64,000 bases of DNA from Oscheius sp. JU75 (taxonomy: Eukaryota; Nematoda; Chromadorea; Rhabditida; Rhabditidae), in assembly GCA_037178855.1 (NCBI GenBank), contig JASJZC010000002.1, forward strand, positions 5,778,501 to 5,842,500. The letters run 5' to 3'. Below are positions 1 through 13,251 of the stretch, one piece after another. Made by a program: the position numbers and the translations under genes. Every line of letters starts with the position of its first letter. Position 1 is the first letter of the stretch. Below the pieces are notes generated by a model. It was not told the DNA's origin and made no database searches. It worked only from the letters and a program-made list of their open reading frames with translations.

Positions 1-1342
<1,342 letters not shown>

Positions 1343-3165
1343 ATGGGGCTCGGACGTCGTTCGGATCGTCATGAAGAGACGCGTCCGATTCGTGTTGAGG
1401 ACAGTGAAGAGTTCAACTATGCCGAGTATGTCTATTTTTATATTTTTCCCTTTATAAATTTGGAAGAGATCTCAAAACGCTGGTTTCACAAAACCATCTT
1501 CTGGTGAAATGACAAGGAAACGAACATTGAAAGAACAGTTTTAAAAGGCAGATCCGTGAAGACGCTAACTTTTCCAATCTATATACTCCTATTCAGAAAA
1601 AAGAAAGAAAGTCTATACACTCTCTTGCAGCTACGACTTGTCGGAAAGTGGCGATGAGGCCCAATCTGCTGAGGCCCGAACCTCGCGCTCCAGGAAGAAT
1701 AAGGAGCGGAGAACTGAGAGAAAGCAAGTATCAATTAAATTCTCTTCTAAATTAGGACATTCAGATTGAAAAAGCTGGTCGATGGAGTGGAAACTGACGG
1801 CATTCGTGTCAAAAATAACATGGGAGCGCGGAAGCATCGTCGATTGGAGAATGGTAAGTGGGGATTTGACCTAAAAGAACTCAATTTTTAGTCCGTCTCC
1901 TGCTCTCTTACACGGATCGTGACGATATCTGTCTGGATTTCTCTGATTTGGTTCCCAGGACCATAACCGCCTTCGAGCAGCTTCTCTCTGAGAAGGAGAA
2001 CATGCGGGTAGGATTCCTTATTCAGTTTTTGGCAAGATTCAATTCAGAAATGGAACGAGTTCATCGAGAAGGACGAAGAAGAGCAGAGAGAGATTTTGGA
2101 GACTGGTCTCTGGATCAGTCACGAGGACGACGAACACCAGAAGGAATGGTTCGTTGTGGGAGGAAAGATCACCCCAAGGAGAAAGAATGAGGACGAGAGA
2201 AAACGTAAGACCCTTCCAACTTGTTGTTACAAGTTCCTTCAGATCACCCAGCCTATTCGGCCAGAGTCTGTTTCGAACAACTGGACAAAAAAGCAAAGAA
2301 ACTGTTGTCTGAGAAGCGTCTACCTTGGGGCTTCGTGGTCTATGTCGAGAAGCAGTTGAGAGACTTCTTCTCCACCGACTCTGATGGAATCTTTGTCGGG
2401 AATTACGACTGTACCCTTCAACGAGCCCTGCTGCATGCTGTGGCACAATACCTTCGGCTGAGTTCCAAAAGTGAGTTGGGGAAGGAAGGGAAGATGATAT
2501 GGAGAATCAGAACCACAATTCTTAGGTAAAAACGAACTGGCCAATAGGGATACTAGCGTGGACAAGAGAGAGAACAATTGACAGACAGATATTTACTAGA
2601 CAGAATGCTAGACAGGGACAGAACCGAATACAGAAAAGCAACGCAGTGGTGTGAGACAAACTGACAGGGTCTTGGAGAAACTGGACAAGTCAAAGAGAAA
2701 GGGTCAATTGAGACTGACAAAGTGAAATACTGGAGTAGGGAAAGACGAGCTATCGAACCGGCTTTTATTGGGAAATGGGGGTTTGCAATGTAACTGAGGG
2801 ATACAAGTATTGAGGGAGACAAGGAAAAAAATAATGAGAGACACAGTGAGAGAATGATATGCAACCTGTCAAAGTAGTCAATGATCCCCTGAAAATAAAA
2901 TGCATTTTTGCCCAGACTGTGACTTTGATCCCTGTCCTTTATCTTATCACTAACCTTTGTCCTATTTTCAGGTTCGACGGACTCTTCGAGCCAGACCCGC
3001 ATTACTGAAGTTCGTAACGGTCGAGCCTTTTTCATCCCACCTCGGACAGAGCTTGTGCCCTATTTGTCCTCTCTCCGTTCCGAACCTTTGGACTATATTC
3101 CCTGGGTACCGGAAGAAGACCTGGGAGAAAACTCAGACGACAGCTTCGACCAGTGTACCCAGTAG
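1343..3165 (+). CDS. R3H domain-containing protein 4-like (R3HDM4)
   Basis: Putative nucleic-acid-binding protein of the R3HDM4 (C19orf22) family; its function is unknown. Seven exons: 1343-1425, 1631-1723, 1765-1853, 1892-2007, 2048-2204, 2243-2470, 2972-3165, giving 319 residues. Family blocks in order are a basic stretch ending HRRLENVRLLLSYTD, then WNEFIEKDEEEQREIL, YSARVCFEQLDKKAKKLL, and the R3H-like helix-strand part with LQRALLHAVAQYLRL. The tail is acidic and ends in DDSFDQCTQ. Intron 2 (1724-1764) has a GC donor (AA/GCAAGT); a GT donor three bases on gives a stop. The last intron (501 nt) is rich in GACA motifs. AATAAA follows at 3302. Confidence 0.8.
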
Positions 3166-4042
3166 CATGCCTGTTACACTCGGTGTTTGTCAAGAGAGAG
3201 AGTCACCTTTTTTTCTGTTTTTGCACCTACATCTCTCTGGGAGAGTATAGTATCAGGGCTTTTCTTTTTCTTTTCTCTTTCCTAGCATTTCAACTGCCAC
3301 AAATAAAGGATGTTAACTTTATCGATTGTTTTTAGTGGGAGCAAGCTCTAAAATACTTCCAGAGCTCGCCTAATCGATTTTTGTCTTCGCGTACCTTCTC
3401 GGATAAGCGCTTTCGGCCCGATTCACGTACTTTGTCCGCAGCGGTTGCATCCTACGTCACTCCATGTGATCCACGCGGTCGCGACCCGCCTCTTGCGTAC
3501 TTTGCACCCCTCTCAACGGCCTCTGTCCCTTCCCGTCTTTTAAATCTGTTCAGTCGGCAGCTTGTCTCAACCTCTTTATTTCTTCAAATTAGTGAGTTAA
3601 AATATTGGATTTCATTAAGAAAAAGATAATTTATTCTGGGAGATCGAATCCTCGAACTAAGATATTTAACCTCTGAACTGTAGGGTTTCTATCATTGTTT
3701 TCGGATAGTAAATCGTTTGTTTACGTGATATTTTAAGAGAATAGAGACCGAGTACAGGTAAACAAAGGACGCAATCACCGCCAGTCTCTTTCTTCGGGAC
3801 TTTTATCAGTGTTCGAAGGTGGCGACGGGAGCAAGCTTCGCAAGTTTCACTTGTCTAGACTAATACCAAAACTTTTTGAATTTCTGTTGTGCTTCAAAAA
3901 CTGAAATCATTTAGTGCTCCGACTCTCCTCCAATACGCTTGTTTAGGTCCTCGTCCCGAACTTTCCTTTCATAATTTACCATTTTACAGTTCTTCGTCGT
4001 GCTGGGACTATCCTTCTCCCAGTCTAAAAGAGGTTCAACAAG
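3166..4042. other. Intergenic region, R3HDM4-like to CPT1
   Basis: Contains the AATAAA at 3302-3307, a short tRNA-like relic near 3635-3692, and an acceptor-like TTTACAG near 3989 upstream of the CPT1 start. The open frame at 3381-3629 shows no family signal. Confidence 0.5.
3635..3692 (-). other. tRNA-like relic (A-box and B-box-like, shortened)
   Basis: On the minus strand a D-arm/A-box-like CAGTTCAGAGGTTA is followed about 15 nt later by a B-box-like GGATTCGATCTCC. The spacing is too short for an intact tRNA, so this is a degenerate tRNA-derived sequence at best. Confidence 0.3.
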
Positions 4043-7000
4043 ATGGCTGAGGCTCACGCCGCTGCCGCCCTCTCCTTCTCAGGTACGATTTCTTCTTTTT
4101 TTTGTTTTGGTTCGGGTACTGCTCGAGGGGAAAAACAGCAGCTGTTTACATCCGGGTGTTGCAAACAGGCAGCCAGTCAGACATAGAGAGGGACAGTCGT
4201 CCTTGATCCAACTGACCGCTTAGAAAACTCGGTCGGGGCAGTTGACCACACGCACGCGCTGTCTCTAAGTTTGGGTAGGGGGAAGAGAAAACAATAACAG
4301 AACTGTGAGATATAGTCTTTGAGATGTTTAGGAGTTTTTCAAGTCCTATTGCTTCGAATCTTTTGGACATTTTGAACGAGTAGCCTTACCTTAAGATTGC
4401 TCACTTCCCGTGTTTGGGATTTTTGGAATGTTGTTACTTTTGAGCTGACCTTCAACATTGTACAGCATTGCTAGGCTCAAAATTTAGACGTCCACTCTGA
4501 GAAGACAGCCGAAACATTTTGACAGCTATAAGTTTCTAGTAAATTGCGCGCAAACTCAATTTTTGCGCGCAGTTTTTAGGTTTCAGCTGGACAACATTCA
4601 GAAAAGTTGTTCCTTCGGGTTACCTCTGACTATTGGCAAAACAATGAGGCTCGAATGTAGTTTTTTGAAACATGAGTTGCATGAAATGGATCATAGAAAT
4701 CAGAGTAATCTTGAGGTTTCAGTGACCCACGATGGAGTTTCGGTCAGCTACGACCAGGAGCTGCTTCGTGACATCTGGCATGCCTTCCAACGTGGCTACA
4801 AAAAGCGTGTGGCACGATTCAAGAACAACTTCACGGCTGGAATGTACCCGGCGAACAGCATCACCGTCGTCACTGTCGTAGCAGCCGTCGCCTTTTTCTC
4901 CGTCTTCAAACATGATATCTCCTTTGGAATTCTACCCTTCATTCAATACTACGTCTTGCACTTCATCTTCGGGTAAGTCGAGTTTTTTTTTTTTTGAGTA
5001 AGCTGTCTTACAGTGACGGGATCATTGGACAGACACTGTCCGTAGTTCTGGCCGGAGGATTGCTCTGGTTCCTTCTGGTTCAGACACTCCGATTCAGCAT
5101 CAAGGCTCTGTTAACCTACAAGGGCTGGATGTATGAGGAGGTCGGCAAGCCAGTGTCAGGTCCGACGAAGCTCTGGTTCGGCGTTTTGCACTTCATCGCG
5201 CGCTTCGACCCGATGATGCACTCGTTCCAAGGAGCTCTTCCACATCTTCCTCTGCCCACACTGGACGAGACCGTTGCCAAGCATCTGTTGTCAATGAAGC
5301 CAATTCTGAGCGAGGAAGAGTACAAGGAACTTGAGTTCTTGTCCGAGCGCTTCCGCAAAGGAGTCGGTCGTCGCTTGCAGCGCTATCTGATCCTGAAGAG
5401 CTGGATGAGCACGAACTACGTGACCGACTGGTGGGAGGAATTCGTCTACATGAGACAGCGCAGTCCGATCATGATCAACAGCAATTACTACGGATTTGTG
5501 AGTTCTTTCTCGAGTTCGTGCGTCTGTCACTGCCTCTGCCTGTTTCTGTCCTTGTGACTATCTTGTTATGCCCGTTTCCGTAACTGTCTCTGGTCTTAGT
5601 TACTCTACTCTCTTTCAGGACTCGATGAACTGTCACCCGACCACGAACCAAGGAGCTCGCGCAGCCAACATTACCTACTGTTCTCTTCTTTTCCGTCGCA
5701 TGGTTGAGCGCCAAGAAGTATCTCCGGTAAGCTCTCCTTTATATAGTCTTCAAATCCGTATTCAGTTCTCGATCGCTCCACGAACTAAGGTGCCCTTCTG
5801 CACGATGCAGTACGAGCGTCTCTTCAACAGCTGTCGCATTCCGGGAGAAGATGTCGACCGATTCCTCGTGTGGCAAGATGCCAAGCACGTAGCCGTCTAT
5901 TCACGTGGTTGCTGGTTTAAAGTCATCGTTCATAACGGAAAGAGACTTCTGGATCCGATCGAGCTCCAAGTTCAGTTCGACGCGATTCTCGAGTCGACTG
6001 TTGAGCCGTCAGTTGGCGAGAAACATCTGGCAGCATTGACTGCTGGAGACCGCAAGCCCTGGGCTGAGATCCGTCGTGCTCACTTCCGTTCCGGAGTGAA
6101 TCGTGTCAGTCTAAACGATATCGAGCGAGCTGCTTTTGTGGTCATTCTGGACGAGGAGGATCAATGCTATGATCCAGCTGACCCCTCAAAGATGGACCGC
6201 TGGGCACACAATCTACTCCACGGAAAGGGCTACGATCGCTGGTTCGACAAGTCCTTCAACATCATCATCTCGAAGAACGGACGTGTCGGAAGCAATACGG
6301 AGCATAGTTGGGGAGATGCGGCTGTCACGGCCCACTTCCAGGAATGGGTCTTCATTCGCGACGCCATCTTCGTCGGCTACAAGGAGGACGGAAATTGCAA
6401 GGGAGAGCCGAAGATTGTCATTCAGCCCGAGAAGCTCAAGTGGGACATTCCTCACGCTGCCTTGGTAAGACTCTTTCAAACTTTGAGTCCAATCCAAAAT
6501 GTTTAGGAGCAGATCGAACGCTCTCTGACCGTGGCCAATGCACTGATCGATGATGTCGAGATGGCTCTTCTCGTCTGGAAGGACTGGGGTAAGGGATTCA
6601 TCAAGAAGCTCAAGGTCTCTCCCGACGCCTTCCTCCAGATGTGTCTCCAGTTGACTTACTACAAGAATCAAGGCAAATTCTCGCTGACCTATGAGGCCTC
6701 GATGACGCGTCTCTACCGCGAGGGACGTACGGAAACTGTGCGCAGTTGTACACTCGAGGCTGCCGAATTCGTCAAGAGAATGGTCAATCCGAAGGCTACT
6801 GTGAGTTTTAAATTAAGTATTCAAATTTATATCTGTGGGTTACTCTATCAGTTTCCCCAACGGAACAATTGTGAATCGTTGAATGGAATGGTCCTATTGA
6901 TACAGGACTTTGAAATCATCTATAAGCAACCCGAGAGTAATGACACGAGCATTGAACAAGGTTCTGTTGGAAAAAAGATAGAGAGGAGTAGCTGCCAAAG

Positions 7001-7542
7001 GCGCGGAAAAAAGTCTATTTGAGATCAGTCACTAGGGATCACATGCGGAGACTATAAACACATATCACGGTATAAACGATTTTCAGAGAGAGTCTCGTCT
7101 GGAAGCTCTGAGAACTGCCTGTACGCGTCATCAGGATCTGTACCGAGACGCGATGTGTGGAAAAGGAATCGACCGTCATCTCTTCTCTCTCTACGTGATC
7201 AAGCGCTATCTGGAGGAGGAGTCGCCCTTCTTCGACAAAATCTTCCCTCCAACCTATCTCCTCTCCACGAGTCAGACGCCGCTGAATCAATGCGATGGGG
7301 ACAAGAGTCATCTTTCGGCCAACGCGAAACAAGATCTCATCTCGGCTGGCGGAGGCTTCGGTCCCGTGGCTGATAGAGGTTATGGAGTCTCGTACATTGT
7401 GGCCGGAGAAGACCAGATCACCTTCCACATCTCTAGCAAGCGATCGGCCGACAACACGAGCTCCAAGGTCTTCCGCGAGGAACTGGCTCGCTCGCTCCAG
7501 GAAATGCATGCTCTCTTCGTTGACAACAAACCTAAACAATAA
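4043..7542 (+). CDS. Carnitine O-palmitoyltransferase 1 (outer mitochondrial membrane)
   Basis: Transfers long-chain acyl groups from CoA to carnitine at the mitochondrial outer membrane, the committed step of fatty acid import. Exons 4043-4082, 4723-4972, 5014-5497, 5619-5726, 5766-6464, 6507-6800, 7087-7542 give 776 residues, the usual CPT1 length. The N-terminus [12 protein letters not shown] matches the regulatory start of animal CPT1. Two hydrophobic segments lie near residues 50-70 and 105-125. The catalytic His is in [11 protein letters not shown] (about residue 474). [16 protein letters not shown] and [13 protein letters not shown] match the C-terminal substrate-binding motifs. The first intron (640 nt) is long for this window. 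The stop codon overlaps an AATAAA (7538-7543). Confidence 0.97.
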
Positions 7543-7543
7543 A
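7538..7543 (+). terminator. AATAAA overlapping the CPT1 stop codon
   Basis: The TAA stop (7540-7542) lies inside AATAAA. A second AATAAA is near 7748, so the true polyadenylation site may be further on. Confidence 0.4.
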
Positions 7544-9830
7544 AATGCTATAGCTCCGTCCATACCTCCCCTCTTCTTTCATACATTACCCGAAAATGCT
7601 AAGCGGGTCCTATGTCTCTTTGTTCCTGGTATTCCCTCTCACCCCTCATTGTAAGCCATTTTCATTGATTCAGACTGGTCATTGTTGTGCTTCGTAGTCT
7701 AGTTGTTTGTTAACTTCGCAGCTGTTGTGTATCTAGCCATTTAGGCATAATAAAGTGTATATCATGCAGTTCATATTGAGCATTTAGTGTAAACTAGTTT
7801 TTTTCAGTTCGTGTTGAACAGGTTTACCGGATTTTCTGCCACTTTTTCAGTCTAAAAATCCTTTTTTTGATGTCAGAACATAAAATAACCCTTTTGGACG
7901 TAGAAAAAGTCGAAAAAACGAAGCAAATTTCCCTAAAACTGAGTATTTCCTACAATTGTTCTTGCAACTGTAGTTGTGAGTAGTGTTTATTGAGCAAATA
8001 ACAAGCACACAAGGAAAAGAGAGAAAACCTACTTCTTTTTAAAAGCTGAATTGGATTTATGACAACGAGAGTTGCATTGAACATTACGGGCCTTACAGGA
8101 GCAACAATTAGTGTCACATTTGCCGTGTTTCTGGCGGTTTTTTTTTACTAATTGAACGTAGTCCAACAGCTGAGCCCAGTGACGGAAGCCGTTTTGTCTT
8201 TAGCGCTCACAGTATGATGATTTTGGTAAACGGCGATGAATTTCCATTCTCCGTCTGGCTTCGACTGCATGTCTATAAGGTCTAGCTAAATACGATGAAG
8301 TTGTTATTTGTAATGAAAAAATACTCGCCCGGCAACTCTGATTTCTTTGGTTGCTCTGCAAAGGCTTGACAACTATTTCCTTCTTCTTTTTTTTCTTGTT
8401 TAGGGGGCAAATAGAGCAGCAGCTCTTCTTCCGCAAAAAGAGTTTTGAGAAGAAACCCGGGTTTTTGGTAACCATCAGCCTATAAGACGAGCAACAGGTG
8501 ATGAATTCGGCTAGGAGCTTCCTGAATTAGACTTCGAGAGGTCTGTCCATGTCCTGTCCATTGTGTAGAAGTCCGTTTTTTCATTTATGACGCTAGCTTC
8601 GGACCTGGAAAAAGCTACAGATCACAAAAATGACGGACCTTGTAGCGTAGTTTCTCCTGACCTAATCGTTAAGCAATTACTCCCCGCTTAACGCTGCTGA
8701 ACGGCTCCAAGTATTTTTTTTGTTGTCAACGGGTTTGATTTAAGACGCTTTTTTTGTTGGGTGGAGTGACGTTGTGTCTTGCTGACGCTCTCGAGAGCTG
8801 TAAAAATTTTTCTGTTGATTTCTTGCAATAGCTGCTGTTCATAGTTGCAATAATTTTTAATATAAACCCTTCTCGTGTTTTCTTCGAGTTTGAGCCCATT
8901 TCGCTCAGATAAACTCGTCCATCAAGAATTCTCATTCCTGAGAAACTCACTTTTCCGGCATTCTCCTGCTGTCTTTCTCCTTTCCGGGCATCCACCCCGG
9001 GCATTCATTACTCTGCTGAGAATGGCAGAGGACTGTATTTCAAGTCACGGCAAACTGCAAGGAAACATGACGGAAATGATGCCAGATTACGAAGAAGAAT
9101 GACGATGATGTTCAGAACAAGATGCAGAACGAGCCGAAGAAAGAGCTGATCATTCTGTCGAGAAGCACCGAAGAAGGAAAGACTACTAGAATAAACTAGG
9201 CACATTTCTGTTTTGACATGGTTCTCATGGCTACAGCCACCACAGTTAAGCAGCCATTTTAGTAGTGGCTTGTGTTTTCCCCGTTTTTCACAGGCTGGAC
9301 CTATGAGAAGCAAAGAAACACTCATCTCGCTGAGAAATTCCTAAAAACGTAGAGACTGTATTAGGCGCACTATTACGTACTGATGTAGTCTGCGAAGCCG
9401 CTGGATCGGCTGCTGTTCCTTTTTTTGCATACATACTTTAATTTCTCATTTCCGCTTCTTTTTCTGAATTGTCATTTCTAAACATGGTAGAGTAGAAAAC
9501 AACACAGACGAGTCAAATCTATGCTAAATATTGGTGAAACGCTTACTTCTTTTTGCCTAAGAGCTTCGTTAGTTTTGATGTTGTTTTGTACTTGCTCCGC
9601 TCGTATTTGAGAAAACACTCTGAAAATCGGTAACAGGCCTTCACAACTGTTTGGAGAATCGGTGGAATCTATTAAAATAACTTCTTTTTGTGATATTTTA
9701 TTTCTGTCGTCTATTTAGTACTAGAACTCGTAGTTACTTCGTTATTTTCTGTTCATCTGTCTTGTTTTTACTGCTTATCTCTTGCTTGTGGAGAATGTCC
9801 ATGAAATTCGGCTGTTTTTCAGCCAAAAAT
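7543..9830. other. Long gap, CPT1 to ALKBH7
   Basis: No intact gene seen. It holds the Cys/His-rich relic at 8032-8475, a purine-rich stretch at about 9010-9190, and AT-rich sequence. The open frame at 9690-9830 is hydrophobic and runs into ALKBH7, but a strong acceptor at 9815-9822 suggests it is not part of the mRNA. Confidence 0.45.
8032..8475 (-). pseudogene. Possible transposon protein relic with Cys/His-rich tail
   Basis: Reading one minus-strand frame from 8475 gives basic sequence (KKKKKKEIVV, RHAVEARRRMEIHRRL), then a TAA at about 8200. The same frame then continues FRHWAQLLDYVQLVKKN and KCDTNCCSCKARNVQCNSRC and ends KKK-stop. Such a CxC/CxxxC tail after a helical segment resembles C-termini of proteins encoded by DNA transposons, but I cannot assign a family. 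The in-frame stop suggests decay. A very short intron across the stop is not credible. Confidence 0.3.
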
Positions 9831-10674
9831 ATGCGAATCAGCCGTCGATTGAGCTCCCTGATCCATTTTCATAACATCCCCAAATGGCCAGGCGAAGTTC
9901 TGAAGGCTGTCGAAGCGAGCTGCTCAGTCCGGCCGAATTTCATCAGCGAGGAGGAGGAAAAGTGCATTCTGACAGAGGTGGAGCCACATATGAAGCGACT
10001 ACGCTACGAGAAAAGTCACTGGGACGATGTAGGCTCATGTATCTTCCCAAAAAATAATGGATTCCTTTCAGGCAATCCATTTGTATCGGGAGCGCGAGCA
10101 GCGGAAATGGAGTGAGACGAGCGAAAAAATCCTACAACGAGTAAGGTTCGTCTGTTCTTCACCAAACTAACAAATTCTTTTCCAGAGAGACATCATTTCC
10201 CAAAGAGGCTCATCATCTGACCCACGTCCACATTCTTGATCTTCATAAGGACGGCATGATCAAGCCTCACATCGATAGTATTAGAGTAACATCACTGCTT
10301 ATCAAGAATCTCCAGAATTTTCAGTATTGCGGAGACATAATCACCGGAATTTCGCTGCTTTCCGACTGCGTGATGCGTCTGCGACACAAGGACCAGAAGG
10401 ACCTCCTCATGGTCGACCTGATGCTTCCGAGGAGGAGTCTCTACATTCTTGGGTACTTTCGGATCCATTTTAATAGAAGTTTACCGGTTTCAGTGGTCCT
10501 GGACGATACGATTTCACGCACGAGGTTCTTTCCGAGGAGGAATCAGTTTTCGAGGAACGGAAAGTGGCGCGAGGACGAAGAATTTCGATCATCTGCCGCG
10601 ATCTGCCCAAGAAGGAAAATATCCAGCAGCAGGGCGAAGAAATCAGGCTACAGCCGATTCCCGTCAATGGTTAG
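9831..10674 (+). CDS. Alpha-ketoglutarate-dependent dioxygenase ALKBH7 homolog
   Basis: Mitochondrial AlkB-family Fe(II)/2-oxoglutarate dioxygenase; in mammals linked to programmed necrosis and fatty acid metabolism. Exons 9831-10028, 10072-10145, 10186-10285, 10325-10452, 10494-10674 give 226 residues. Blocks in order: [54 protein letters not shown] (the HxD iron ligands), [24 protein letters not shown] (third ligand His) and [13 protein letters not shown] (2-oxoglutarate Arg). The start [14 protein letters not shown] looks like a mitochondrial presequence. An in-frame ATG at 9795 precedes a TTTTTCAG at 9815-9822, so 9831 is preferred. ASCC1 begins 118 nt after the stop. Confidence 0.92.
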
Positions 10675-10690
10675 TTTGTTCTGAGTTTGT

Positions 10691-10696
10691 AATAAA
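10691..10696 (+). terminator. AATAAA between ALKBH7 and ASCC1
   Basis: Canonical polyadenylation hexamer 16 nt after the ALKBH7 stop, followed about 90 nt later by a TTTGCAG acceptor directly before the ASCC1 start. This is the arrangement expected between two genes of a trans-spliced operon. Confidence 0.5.
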
Positions 10697-10792
10697 GTTT
10701 TCTTATCAAACATGTGCTTTTCACACTAAGGTTTTCCATTTCGTATACTTCTACTCGATCGTATGGTTTTAAACAACTTGTCCTTTGCAGAA

Positions 10793-12595
10793 ATGGCTTT
10801 CCCGCTTCACTGCGAGACGTACCAAATCGGGAAGAGGACATATCGCCGCAACCCTTACAAGGTTTGCTTAATTATGATACAAAAAACTCAATTTCCAGCA
10901 CAGCGCCTCGCGAAAAATCTATTCGGACGTCGGAGACACGCCCGATCTGTATCCGGAAGATGATGAAGGCGATGATGGACCTTCTTGTGCTGTAAACTCT
11001 TACGGTTCGTTCTCATTCACTCTTAAAAACCTACAAAACTTAAGGAGAGAAAAATTGTGACGTGGCCGCCTCCGAAGAACCGAGAATCGTGATCGAGCGA
11101 CAGCCGGCGAAAATTGAGACGCCGGAGGGAGAGATAATCTCCGTTGAGGATAGTCGAATCTCGATAATTCAAGGCAAATGGACTGCGGAGTCAGTTTCCG
11201 CCTTCCATTTTTGTAGCAAAACTATAAATTTATAGAATCGATGTTCCTCCTTTCGCGCATAGCAAACTTATCGGAATCCGTGGCAAGAATCTGCGCGAAC
11301 TCCAGGATAATACGGGCTGTCGCGTGGACATTCCTCGTCGTGGAGTGAAAGGACCCGTTGGTAGGACATTTTTCACTACTTTTCTATCAAAAAAACTTAG
11401 TGGTGAGGTCGAAAGACGGCATTGAAAGCGTTCAGCGCTGTCTGGAGCTGATCCAGGCGGTCGTCGATCAGGGCAAAGCTCACGCCCGTTTCACCCACTT
11501 CACAGCCTTTGCCTGTAATCAGCCGGCAGTTCTCGAACGATACAAGGTCTTCCGAGAGGCCGTCATGACTTCCGCGACCATTTCCGTGAGATTATTCTGT
11601 GTAACTTTAACTTAAAACCAGTTTAGGAGACGGCGAAAGACGAAGATCTCTTTATCAAACCGGACAGACTCCATCTGACTATTTCGATGCTCTGGATCCT
11701 GGAATTGGTCGACGAGATGAAAGCCAAACTTACGCTGGACGCAGCAGGCGAAGAAATCAGGTATTTTTTACTCTTTTTGTGTGAATTCTGGTAAGAAAGT
11801 CGAGAAAATGGTCGCGAAATATTCCTTTGAACTGGTTAAAGAAGTTTTGAATTTTTTAACTTTAATTTAACTTTGAAGAAATGACGTTTTTGACAAAACT
11901 GCCAAGAGAAATGACCACCTAAATGTTTCATGATTTTTGAGCAAAAAAGCACTTTAATCTGACGTTGGGATCAAACACAGCTTCTTTAGATCAGTGATCC
12001 GAGCTCTTACCGACTGCACCATTTAGATAAAAAGGTTTACTTCCGTTTCCAGCAGTCACACGTGTTTAGAAAGTGTACAAAAGCGCTAAAACGCAAGAAG
12101 TTTTACCTTTCTTTTCTCCTTAATTAATTCTCGATTTTCCAGCAAACTGCTTAACGGAAAGCCGGTCAAAGTTAGCATCAAGGGTCTCTCCATCATGAAC
12201 GACGACCCGGCACACGTCGATGTCCTTTACGCTGTCATATCTGGCGAACAGTCGGTTTTTCTAGTCTTTCCCGTCCAAATCAATCTCATTCCAGCATTCA
12301 AAACATCTCCAATATCGTCTACAAGCATATGGTCGAGGCCGGTCTTTCTCCGGTAGCTGAAGCCGACGTCTCGACCACAGCCGAGCCGGTCAAACTGCAC
12401 CTAACGTTGATGAACAGCAGGAAGCAGGCGGAGAAGACTGGCAAGAAGAGGAGGTCCTTCGATGCGACTGAACTCCTGAAAGAGTTCAAGGACTACGATT
12501 TTGGCACGATCACCATCGACAAAATCTCTATTTGCTCGTTGAAGTCCGTCGACGTGGGCGGCTATTACACGGAATTGAGTAGTATTAGTCTGTGA
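10793..12595 (+). CDS. Activating signal cointegrator 1 complex subunit 1 (ASCC1)
   Basis: RNA-binding subunit of the ASC-1 complex, tied to transcription coactivation and alkylation repair. Eight exons: 10793-10861, 10899-11004, 11045-11189, 11236-11360, 11401-11585, 11627-11760, 12143-12250, 12295-12595; 390 residues against about 400 in human. A KH domain has HSKLIGIRGKNLRELQDNTG. It is followed by the AKAP7/2H phosphoesterase-like domain, with FTHFTAFACNQP, DRLHLTISMLWIL and a second HxT-like site VKLHLTLMNSRK. The start ATG is 2 nt after TTTGCAG, so it is probably trans-spliced as the downstream gene of a pair with ALKBH7. The 382-nt intron 6 holds a reversed tRNA-like relic. Confidence 0.93.
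11961..12030 (-). other. tRNA-like relic inside ASCC1 intron 6
   Basis: On the minus strand, A-box-like TGGTGCAGTCGGTAAGAGC is followed at normal spacing by B-box-like GTTTGATCCC. The anticodon arm does not pair, so this is a tRNA-derived pseudogene or SINE head. Confidence 0.45.
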
Positions 12596-12794
12596 TAAAA
12601 TCTTATATAATATTTAATCTTATATTTGTTGCCAATCTAAATTTTTTTCTAGCCGGCTCAGAGGAGCAGCGGCTTCGCGAAGATTTCATTGTTGTTGTTG
12701 TTATTGTTGCCGGAGAGACACTCGAACAGGGCTTCGATGATTCGAACGTAGCTGAAGAAGTTCATTTTAGCTTGTCCGCGCGTCTCTTTTCGTC

Positions 12795-12860
12795 TCAACG
12801 TTACGTGGCCCATTGTAACCACTAAGGGGAGGAGGGGTTCGATCCCGTCCGAGATCTCAG
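12795..12860 (+). other. tRNA-like relic with perfect B box
   Basis: A-box-like TGGCCCATTGTAACC and a good B box GGGTTCGATCCCGTCC, but only about 20 nt lie between them, too few for a full anticodon arm. Confidence 0.35.
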
Positions 12861-13099
12861 TTTATCTCACGACCCCGCTCGATCTCTGGATTCCTTCAGC
12901 CCGTCCATTCCCATTTCTAAAAGGTGCCTTCGGTATTCTTCCGAACAGATCTGACCAAAAGCAATGTCCGTAAAAAGATCGGCTTTGGTGAAATTAGACT
13001 GAAATGAATCAGATAAAACTTGAGATGCACTAGCAAATTGTTAAAGTCATATCTAGAGGCAATTAGCAGCCCATGCCGAGAACATGGGTGAGACAAGGT

Positions 13100-13175
13100 G
13101 AGGATAAAACCATTTGATGTACTGTTAAAAGTCGCCACATGGACCACACGACCTGGGTTCGATTTCTGAGGACGA
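13100..13175 (+). other. tRNA-like relic
   Basis: A-box-like TGATGTACTGTTAAAAGTC and B-box-like GGGTTCGATTTC at near-normal spacing. The arms do not fold into a convincing cloverleaf. Confidence 0.35.
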
Positions 13176-13251
13176 AAAATTTTTTGAAGGAGCAATATTT
13201 TTTTTAGAAGAAATAGGCATGGGAAAGAGGTTCAAGGCAAGGATTGTTCAG

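Larger units (their letters stand above)
12596..13251. other. Intergenic region between convergent ASCC1 and hydrolase genes
   Basis: Holds two tRNA-like relics (about 12795-12860 and 13100-13175). The frame at 12592-12825 has no family signal. Confidence 0.5.

Noticed and set aside
2039-2446. 135-codon minus-strand frame
   Set aside because: Antisense to R3HDM4-like exons 5 and 6, which have clear family homology on plus.
9010-9200. Purine-rich plus-strand frames (KMQNEPKKELIILSRSTEEG)
   Set aside because: Frames are short, differ by one base from each other and have no start or splice context.
9690-9830. Upstream ALKBH7 start giving a hydrophobic leader
   Set aside because: A strong acceptor (TTTTTCAG) at 9815-9822 lies between it and the conserved protein, and 9831 gives a better mitochondrial presequence.
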